Assembly: GCF_000243675.2 (NCBI RefSeq)
Contig: NZ_AHMM02000017.1
Coordinates: 124,001 to 188,000, forward strand
From: Leptospira inadai serovar Lyme str. 10
GTDB taxonomy: Bacteria > Spirochaetota > Leptospiria > Leptospirales > Leptospiraceae
Direction of reading: 5' to 3'
Length of the DNA stretch: 64,000 nt
Shown: positions 58,359 through 64,000 of the stretch, piece after piece
Numbering within the stretch: the first letter of the stretch is position 1
How the letters are laid out: each line of letters opens with the position of its first letter
The notes under the pieces: generated by a model
Told to the model about the DNA's origin: nothing
The model's database searches: none
The model's input: the letters and a program-made list of their open reading frames with translations, nothing else
Position numbers and translations under genes: made by a program

Positions 58359-59480
58359 TTAATTTTTTCTCCAAACAGTGCGATTAACGTAGTGTGTATA
58401 ACTTTGCACTAGCTTAGCTATTTTCTGGGAAACTAAACCTCCTTTATAATCTTCTACAATAGTATTATTTTGCATCGCATGTTGGCTAGTTACAATTTTT
58501 ATAGATGATAGAATGCTTTCCTTTCGCAGTCCGCTCATGACCAAAGTTCCCACATCCATTCCTTCCGGCCGCTCGTGAGCGTTTCTTATAGTAACTGCAG
58601 GAAGATTCAATAAAGAAGCCTCCTCGGTTATCGTACCACTATCGGAAAGGATACAGTAGGAGGAAATTTGAAGTTTAATATAATCGAGAAAGCCGAACGG
58701 TTTCAGAAAGACAATCAGTGGGTGCAACTTAAGCCCTTGAATATTTTCTAATTTTTTTCGCGTGCGTGGATGCGTAGAAACGACGACCGGATAGCCATAT
58801 TCGTCGCTTATGGCATTCAATGACTCTAGCAAATTTTCCAGATTTTCGCGAGAGTCTACATTCTCCTCACGATGAGCGCTAACAATAAAGTACTTCCCCT
58901 TCTTCAATTCAAGCCGTTCGACCGCATCGGAAATTTGAATCTTCGGCATATAATAATTGAGAACTTCGTCCATATGGGAACCGGTCTTTATGACCGTTTC
59001 CGGGCTGATTCCTTCCGATAGCAAATAACGTCTTGCGTGCTCCGTTAGAACTAAATTTATATCACTCAAATGATCGACAACTTTTCGGTTGAGTTCCTCG
59101 GGAACTCTCTGATCGAAACATCGGTTCCCGGCTTCCATGTGGAAGATAGGAATCTTTCTTCTTTTCGCGGAAATTACGGATAAACAAGTATTCGTATCGC
59201 CGTACAACAATAAAGCGTCCGGTTTTTCTATTTCGAAAACTTCATCAGATTTAGTTAATATTTGCGCAATCGTAACGGCGACCGAATCCCCCGCGACATT
59301 TAAAAAATAATCCGGCTTTCTAATTTCAAGATCCTCAAAGAACACTTGATTCAATTCATAATCGTAGTTTTGACCTGAGTGAACCAATATATGCTTAAAA
59401 TTTCGATCCAATTCAGCAATAACCCGGCTCATTTTTATTAATTCCGGACGCGTACCGACGATCGTCATGACCTTAAGCAT
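58359..59480 (-). CDS. UDP-sugar 2-epimerase, CapG/WbjD/FnlC-like
   Basis: A 373-residue GT-B-fold epimerase of the WecB family. The sequence has MTIVGTRPELIKM, HSGQNYDYELNQVFF, FHMEAGNRCFDQRVPEELNRKVVDHLSD, and SAHREENVDSRENLE. The GNRCFDQRVPEE wording is that of the enzymes that make UDP-L-FucNAc from the talose isomer (CapG, WbjD, FnlC), and differs from WecB (GLRTG). It overlaps the CapE-like gene by eight bases and is the third step of the pathway. Confidence 0.88.
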   Translation of the reverse strand: MLKVMTIVGTRPELIKMSRVIAELDRNFKHILVHSGQNYDYELNQVFFEDLEIRKPDYFLNVAGDSVAVTIAQILTKSDEVFEIEKPDALLLYGDTNTCLSVISAKRRKIPIFHMEAGNRCFDQRVPEELNRKVVDHLSDINLVLTEHARRYLLSEGISPETVIKTGSHMDEVLNYYMPKIQISDAVERLELKKGKYFIVSAHREENVDSRENLENLLESLNAISDEYGYPVVVSTHPRTRKKLENIQGLKLHPLIVFLKPFGFLDYIKLQISSYCILSDSGTITEEASLLNLPAVTIRNAHERPEGMDVGTLVMSGLRKESILSSIKIVTSQHAMQNNTIVEDYKGGLVSQKIAKLVQSYTHYVNRTVWRKN

Positions 59481-60483
59481 TAAGGTTCTCCAGAATGAAA
59501 TCCAACTTTAACAAAAGCTCCTTTATTTCGGATACGTCGAGACGTTTCGTGTTATGAGAAGTATAATCGTCCAATTGAGAAACCTTCTGTTCACCCTCCA
59601 CAAAATATTTGTTATAATTCAGATCCCGATTATCGGCCGGAATTCTATAATAGCGTCCCATATCCTCGGCTTTTGCCATCTCTTCCCTAGACACAAGGGA
59701 CTCATAGAGCTTTTCACCATGCCGAGTTCCTATAACTTTGATAGAATTATTTTTTTTGAATATTCCTAAAATAGCTTTCGCTAAATCCTCTACTGTAGAC
59801 GCTGGAGCCTTCTGGATGAAAATATCTCCTTGCTTTGCGTTATCGAATGCATGCAGAACCAAATCGACCGAATCCTCGAGAGACATTAAAAACCGAGTCA
59901 TACTGGGATCCGTCACGGTAAGAGATTCGTTTTTTTTAAGCTGATCCACGAATAATGGAATCACCGAGCCGCGGGAGGCCATTACGTTTCCGTAACGGGT
60001 TGCACAAAGAATCGTACCGCCCTCTTGAACCGTTCTAGACTTAGCAATTAATAACTTTTCCGCCATCGCTTTAGAAATTCCCATCGCGTTGATGGGATAA
60101 ACCGCCTTATCCGTACTCAGTACGACGACTCTTTTTACTTTATTTGCGATCGCAGCATTCAAAACGTTTTCGGTACCTATCACATTTGTCTTAATCGCTT
60201 CCATAGGATAGAATTCGCATGAGGGCACTTGCTTTAAGGCTGCAGCGTGAAAAATATAATCAACACCGATAGTAGCTTGAAAAATACTATCATAGTCCCG
60301 AACGTCACCGATATAAAACTTAACTTTTTCATTAGATAATGAAATTCGCATATCTTCTTGTTTTTTTTCATCTCGACTAAAAACGCGAATTTCCCGAACG
60401 TTTGTATTTAAAAATCTTTTTAAAACTGTGTTTCCAAACGAACCAGTTCCACCGGTAATCATCAATACTTTGTCATCAAACAC
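59473..60483 (-). CDS. UDP-GlcNAc 4,6-dehydratase/5-epimerase, CapE/FnlA-like
   Basis: A 336-residue extended SDR. The NAD loop is ITGGTGSFGNTVLKRF, and the active-site box is NAMGISKAMAEKL, with Met in the place of the usual Tyr, as in CapE/FlaA1-like enzymes. The segment FIQKAPASTVEDLAKAILGIF is also characteristic. It makes the first UDP-FucNAc intermediate from UDP-GlcNAc. It overlaps both neighbours by eight bases, so the FnlB-FnlA-FnlC-like group is translated as a unit. Confidence 0.9.
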   Translation of the reverse strand: MFDDKVLMITGGTGSFGNTVLKRFLNTNVREIRVFSRDEKKQEDMRISLSNEKVKFYIGDVRDYDSIFQATIGVDYIFHAAALKQVPSCEFYPMEAIKTNVIGTENVLNAAIANKVKRVVVLSTDKAVYPINAMGISKAMAEKLLIAKSRTVQEGGTILCATRYGNVMASRGSVIPLFVDQLKKNESLTVTDPSMTRFLMSLEDSVDLVLHAFDNAKQGDIFIQKAPASTVEDLAKAILGIFKKNNSIKVIGTRHGEKLYESLVSREEMAKAEDMGRYYRIPADNRDLNYNKYFVEGEQKVSQLDDYTSHNTKRLDVSEIKELLLKLDFILENLNA

Positions 60484-61378
60484 GATCTAAATCCAAATAT
60501 TTTTCGTTATAAGCTCTCATTCTCTGAACTAATATATCCCAACTTGCAGGCAGGAACGAAGTTACGTTTCTAAACCTGCTGGAATCCAATGAACGATCTA
60601 CTACTACTACATCGTTCGCAACTATCTCGATAGTCTTATTGTACGTTTTTTTAATTAAGTTTAACAATTCAAATTTAGAAATCGGCTCTGCAGAAAGATG
60701 ATATAGTCCATGCAACTGAAGGTTCGGAATAATTTTAGTCTTAATTACTTCTGCAATCTCGGAAGCTGGCAACCCTGAAAAAATAGCCTTAGTAAACCCG
60801 TTAACCGTACCTGACTGCGATAAGAACCAATTTACAAGAGAATAATTTGAATTCAATTCGTGGCCGATGATCGATGTTCTCAAAGTCAAAACATGCCGCT
60901 CGCTAACAACTTCACCAATCTCCTTAGATTTACCGTAGAGATCTTCAGCATCAGGAATGTCAGACTCATTATACATCCCTTTTCGTCCCGCAAAAACACA
61001 ATCGGTACTAATTAAAATTAATCTGGTTCCGTTTAATTTGCATATATTAGAAAGTCTATGAGGCAACAACGAATTAATCGGCAGAACTGAAAGAGTATCC
61101 TTTGCAAGTCCATGCTGTTTGATAATTCCGATGCAGTTAATAACGATATCGGGTTTTATTTGGTAGAATACCTTAATAAGATCATCGCTATTTAAAACAT
61201 CAATATTAGATAAAATACACTTCTTTTCTAAGGAGGAAAAAAATCTAAGATTCTCGAAACTTCTGTTGGTCCCAAAAACGGCCCAATTTGAATTTTCCGA
61301 AAGAACTCGAAATATGGCACTCCCGAGCATTCCGGAAACACCTAACACTAATATCTTTACGGGAGAATCCATCATCAT
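60476..61378 (-). CDS. RmlD-like reductase, CapF/FnlB-like
   Basis: A 300-residue SDR with KILVLGVSGMLGSAIFRVL at the start, VINCIGIIKQ, LILISTDCVFAGRKGMYNE, and YGKSKEIGE carrying the YxxxK catalytic pair. It is the reductase step of UDP-L-FucNAc synthesis by context. CapF proteins of about 370 residues carry a C-terminal cupin domain; this one has none, and no separate cupin gene (WbuC-like) is seen in the window. ATG at 61378, or a second ATG one codon on. Confidence 0.85.
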   Translation of the reverse strand: MMMDSPVKILVLGVSGMLGSAIFRVLSENSNWAVFGTNRSFENLRFFSSLEKKCILSNIDVLNSDDLIKVFYQIKPDIVINCIGIIKQHGLAKDTLSVLPINSLLPHRLSNICKLNGTRLILISTDCVFAGRKGMYNESDIPDAEDLYGKSKEIGEVVSERHVLTLRTSIIGHELNSNYSLVNWFLSQSGTVNGFTKAIFSGLPASEIAEVIKTKIIPNLQLHGLYHLSAEPISKFELLNLIKKTYNKTIEIVANDVVVVDRSLDSSRFRNVTSFLPASWDILVQRMRAYNEKYLDLDRV

Positions 61379-61382
61379 TCGT

Positions 61383-62201
61383 TTATAATTTATTTCGATA
61401 AACGTCTTTTTTCCCGAAACCGCTCGGCTTTACCCGACGGATAAAATTTCGAATCCGATTATCTACCTTTGCATAAATTCTTCTAAACGGCTGCTCCGGT
61501 CTTGCATTAAAACTAGTAACGTTAAAATAATCCCGACCGATAGGAGATAATTCGGAAAAAAAATAATTCGAAACACAGACTCGATTCTCGTCGACCGTAA
61601 CCGGGCTAACGGAATGCCAAGACCAGGGATTCGTTTCCATTAAAACCAGGCGATTAAAATCGCTTATAATCGTGACTTTCTTTCGCACTTGCCTATCCCA
61701 AAGTTCGAGATTTCCCCCTTTTTCCAATGACCAATCCGGATTCACATAATAAAGTAGATTAAGAGTTCTATATAGAGAGCGACTCATCTCATGCGAATTA
61801 TCGATATGCGGATTAAGAAAATTTCCCCTCTCCATAAGACTCAAACCGCCGGCGTATAATGTAGGATCCGGTTTTTGTTGCTTGATACCTGTTATTTCTT
61901 CCACGACGCGAATGACAGAGTCATGCTGGATAGCAAAAGTTATTTCCTTTAACAGGGGAGAAAATCGCTCAAAACTCTTGGATGTAAATTTCCTTTCACG
62001 GAAACTATTCATCAATCGCATCTCTTCTCTTTTCGGAAAAACCGAATGAATTTCCTCAGCTATCTTCCTAGGCAAGAGGTCATCGATATAACAATAGCGG
62101 ACTCCAACTTCCTTAATAGAGGATTTAAACATCTCCCCAAGCTCATCTTTTTTTTCTTTTAATCTTAAGCTTATAATTTCAACAAGTTCTTTCTCTTTCA
62201 T
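61383..62201 (-). CDS. Fe(II)/2-oxoglutarate-dependent oxygenase-like protein
   Basis: A 272-residue protein with the facial triad of 2OG-Fe(II) oxygenases: NPHIDNSHEM (HxD) in the middle and SWHSVSPV (distal His) about 70 residues later, followed by RVCVSNYFFSEL. The N-terminal part (RYCYIDDLLPRKIAEEIHSVFP) is the usual opening of prolyl-hydroxylase-like members. The substrate may be a sugar or lipid intermediate of the locus. It has no signal peptide. ATG start at 62201, one base before the next gene's stop. Confidence 0.85.
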   Translation of the reverse strand: MKEKELVEIISLRLKEKKDELGEMFKSSIKEVGVRYCYIDDLLPRKIAEEIHSVFPKREEMRLMNSFRERKFTSKSFERFSPLLKEITFAIQHDSVIRVVEEITGIKQQKPDPTLYAGGLSLMERGNFLNPHIDNSHEMSRSLYRTLNLLYYVNPDWSLEKGGNLELWDRQVRKKVTIISDFNRLVLMETNPWSWHSVSPVTVDENRVCVSNYFFSELSPIGRDYFNVTSFNARPEQPFRRIYAKVDNRIRNFIRRVKPSGFGKKDVYRNKL

Positions 62202-62202
62202 A

Positions 62203-63354
62203 TCAACCTTCGTTTTGATACGTATTCACTTCCGCTTTAAAAAAATCGAAAGTAAGTTTTGCATTTCTATTCCAGGAATATTCATGCGCTTTTCTAAAGG
62301 CATCTTTCGAAAATTTCTCCCGTATTTCTTTTGAATCTATCATCTTTTTTAACTTTTCCGAAATGTCGTCTACGTCGAGCGGGTTGCAATATAAACCGGC
62401 ATCGCCCATTACTTCCGGCATGGGGCCGAACTCAGAAGAAACGATCGGCAAGGAGGCTGCCATCGCTTCGATTAAAATATTCGGTAAATTTTCGCAAGTG
62501 GATGCGAAAACGAAAAGATCCGAATTTTTATAATATTCAGAAATAGTATCGTAAGGAACATCAGTGTGTAAAAAAACAAACTCAGATCTAGGATCGAATT
62601 TTTGAATTGATGCAAAAAGCTTTTTCTTTGCATTTTTCTCGGTTAGACCTCCTACTAAATCAAGCCTGAGAGAATATCCCTGTTTTCTCAAATTAGAGAC
62701 CGCTTCAATTACATTCCATTGATGTTTGTATTCTCCGATAAAGGAAACATAGAGCAATTTTATCGGAGTCTTTTCGTTTTTTAAAAATAATTGTTGTTCT
62801 TTAGGTGGGGAGAAGAAGCGCTCGTGAATTCCGTGACTCACTATGATATTCTTTTTATTCTGTATCGAAAGTTTTGTAAGAATCGTATCTTTCGCATAAT
62901 TAGTGAGAAAGATAATTCCTTGAGATTTACGAAACGTTAATCCTTGAAAAAAATAAAGTAACATCAATCGCAAAGCTTGAAAAGAAAATCCGTAACGCAT
63001 GAGCTCCTTCCATTCAAAAGGAAGAAGATTTTGGCTCATCGTAACGAATGGGCGAAAATCACCGGAAAACGAGCTCCCAGGAATGAATAAAATAGAGCAT
63101 CCCTTTTTGCGCGCGATGTCGGATAGTTCGTATTTTTGCCAATACCATCTCTTCAATCGCCCTCGATCCACGTTCGGAACGATAACTTTTTCGAGCCAGG
63201 TCATATTCGGAATCTGATCCAGCGTTTTCTGGCTAGCCCATATGAACACTTTCCGAAAAGATGATTCCTCCGGTTTTGCGTTGGCTAGTAATTCCTTTAT
63301 ATGAGTCACTCCTCCTCCGCTTTTAATATTCGATGCGTCGATGCCGAGAATCAT
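62203..63354 (-). CDS. GT4 family glycosyltransferase
   Basis: A 383-residue GT-B enzyme: GIDASNIKSGGGVTHIKELL at the start, GIIFLTNYAKDTILTKLSI, IKLLYVSFIGEYKHQWNVIEAV, and the donor region SDLFVFASTCENLPNILIEAMAASLPIVSS (EX7E type), then GPMPEVMGDAGLYCNPLDVDD. The sugar is not known. ATG at 63354, with GTG/TTG alternatives not needed. It follows the FemAB-like gene after six bases. Confidence 0.9.
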   Translation of the reverse strand: MILGIDASNIKSGGGVTHIKELLANAKPEESSFRKVFIWASQKTLDQIPNMTWLEKVIVPNVDRGRLKRWYWQKYELSDIARKKGCSILFIPGSSFSGDFRPFVTMSQNLLPFEWKELMRYGFSFQALRLMLLYFFQGLTFRKSQGIIFLTNYAKDTILTKLSIQNKKNIIVSHGIHERFFSPPKEQQLFLKNEKTPIKLLYVSFIGEYKHQWNVIEAVSNLRKQGYSLRLDLVGGLTEKNAKKKLFASIQKFDPRSEFVFLHTDVPYDTISEYYKNSDLFVFASTCENLPNILIEAMAASLPIVSSEFGPMPEVMGDAGLYCNPLDVDDISEKLKKMIDSKEIREKFSKDAFRKAHEYSWNRNAKLTFDFFKAEVNTYQNEG

Positions 63355-63360
63355 AAAATT

Positions 63361-64000
63361 TTAATATCCAATAAATTCGCCCGCCAACTCGTATCTTTGA
63401 CCATTAATACCAAGTTTGAATTCGGCGATTCCTGGGGTGTTTTCCTCGTCAATTCCACCCAAATCTAACCAACTGAATCCACGATTTTTCAGTTCTATCA
63501 TAGCGTTCCAGAGTAAAAATTGATTAGCCTTCAATTTTCTACCAATCTCGCCGTTCCATCCGATCAAATACATTGCAGTACGATTCGATAAGGAAAGGCA
63601 AATACAGGCCACTCTATTAGAATCATATTTTGCTATCAACACCAAGGGCATCTCACATTCCGGCAACGTCTCTCTCATTTTTTTTAACAGTGAAATAGGG
63701 ATACCTGAAAAATTTTTCGTACTCATAAGTTCAAAATAACGATCTACCATCCAGTCGAATTTTTCATCGTCTGAACCTATTTCTAAAGTAAGCCCGGTCT
63801 TCTCGGCCGAACTTAGCATGTTTCTCCATTTACTATCCAGCTTTTGACGTAATACATTAACATCTAGCGATAAGTCAATGTACGAGGACGACCAGGGAAA
63901 TGAATCCATGGATTGGAACCCGAGTTGATTTAAAAGAAGAATATTTTCCCCGTTTGAATCTAACTCCGGATTTAGAAAAAGAACGTTCCCTTTCGAGATA
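63361..64000 (-). CDS. FemAB/GNAT-fold aminoacyltransferase-like protein, 5' end cut by window edge
   Basis: The frame is open to the right edge, so at least 213 residues are visible and the N-terminus is missing; the ATG at 63909 is internal. Visible features of the FemAB-like fold are the LDVNVLRQKLDSKWRNMLSSAEKTG helix, VACICLSLSNRTAMYLIGWNGEIGRKLKANQFLLWNAMIELKNRGFSWLDLGGID and the ending GIAEFKLGINGQRYELAGEFIGY. Members transfer amino acids or acyl groups to cell wall or sugar acceptors; in this locus it may decorate a sugar. Substrate not known. Confidence 0.8.
   Translation of the reverse strand, partial: ISKGNVLFLNPELDSNGENILLLNQLGFQSMDSFPWSSSYIDLSLDVNVLRQKLDSKWRNMLSSAEKTGLTLEIGSDDEKFDWMVDRYFELMSTKNFSGIPISLLKKMRETLPECEMPLVLIAKYDSNRVACICLSLSNRTAMYLIGWNGEIGRKLKANQFLLWNAMIELKNRGFSWLDLGGIDEENTPGIAEFKLGINGQRYELAGEFIGY

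Larger units (their letters stand above)
43668..64000. other. Surface polysaccharide (O-antigen type) biosynthesis locus, right end not seen
   Basis: From 43.7 kb to the right edge almost every gene makes, activates, transfers or exports sugars: two plus-strand transferases, then an uninterrupted minus-strand series from the edge down to 46010. It includes sugar nucleotide synthesis (Glf, CapE/F/G-like), initiation (WcaJ-like), Wzx and Wzy-like proteins and several transferases. The 53-64 kb part looks more AT-rich than the housekeeping block, as is common for such loci. The locus continues beyond the window. Confidence 0.9.

Overview
The window reads as chromosomal DNA of a spirochaete, most probably a Leptospira species. 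This rests on conserved gene blocks (gap-pgk-tpiA-secG; aspS-phoH-HD hydrolase-ybeY-recO-argS-cinA; rpsF-ssb-rpsR-rplI-dnaB), a divergent arginyl-tRNA synthetase signature, spirochaete-like lipoprotein signals, frequent TTG and GTG starts behind good Shine-Dalgarno sequences, and a long O-antigen type locus with paired galactofuranose enzymes. No rRNA, tRNA, phage, integrase, transposase or CRISPR array was found. Species is not assigned.

Layout. 0-5.6 kb: a truncated exported protein, a DUF167 protein, the lipid II flippase MurJ, a STAS/zinc-ribbon protein, a membrane sensor-like protein and LipB, all on the minus strand. 5.6-10.7 kb: a Panacea-domain protein, PanD, an exported protein, two small minus-strand genes, a GHKL-HDOD fusion and an ABC ATPase. 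10.7-19.3 kb: TopA, an MpaB-like oxygenase, CysK behind a palindrome, a type II (archaeal-like) GAPDH homologue overlapping a gamma-carbonic anhydrase, a signal peptidase I-like protein lacking the usual lysine, and a membrane glycosyltransferase. 19.5-25.9 kb: the plus-strand glycolytic operon followed by secG, an exported protein and a PAS histidine kinase/response regulator pair.

25.9-41.1 kb is a nearly unbroken minus-strand run of housekeeping genes for translation, replication, RNA processing and c-di-AMP-type signalling, ending in a CapA-like lipoprotein. 41.1-43.5 kb holds a sugar epimerase and a dicarboxylate/sulfate-type carrier.

43.7-64 kb is a surface polysaccharide locus that runs off the right edge. 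It holds UDP-galactopyranose mutase with two GlfT2-like galactofuranosyltransferases, a CapE/F/G-type set for UDP-L-FucNAc with a WbuB-like transferase, a WcaJ-like initiating enzyme, Wzy- and Wzx-like proteins, and tailoring genes (methyltransferase, Fe(II)/2-oxoglutarate oxygenase, FemAB-like transferase). Together they describe a Wzx/Wzy-dependent glycan predicted to contain L-FucNAc and galactofuranose.

The most unusual non-coding signals are two copies of a composite repeat (4.85-5.01 kb and 13.6-14.1 kb). It is built from degenerate 7-base units in inverted orientation around a conserved core, and it supplies the lipB stop codon. Two 25-base palindromes lie upstream of the membrane sensor gene and cysK.
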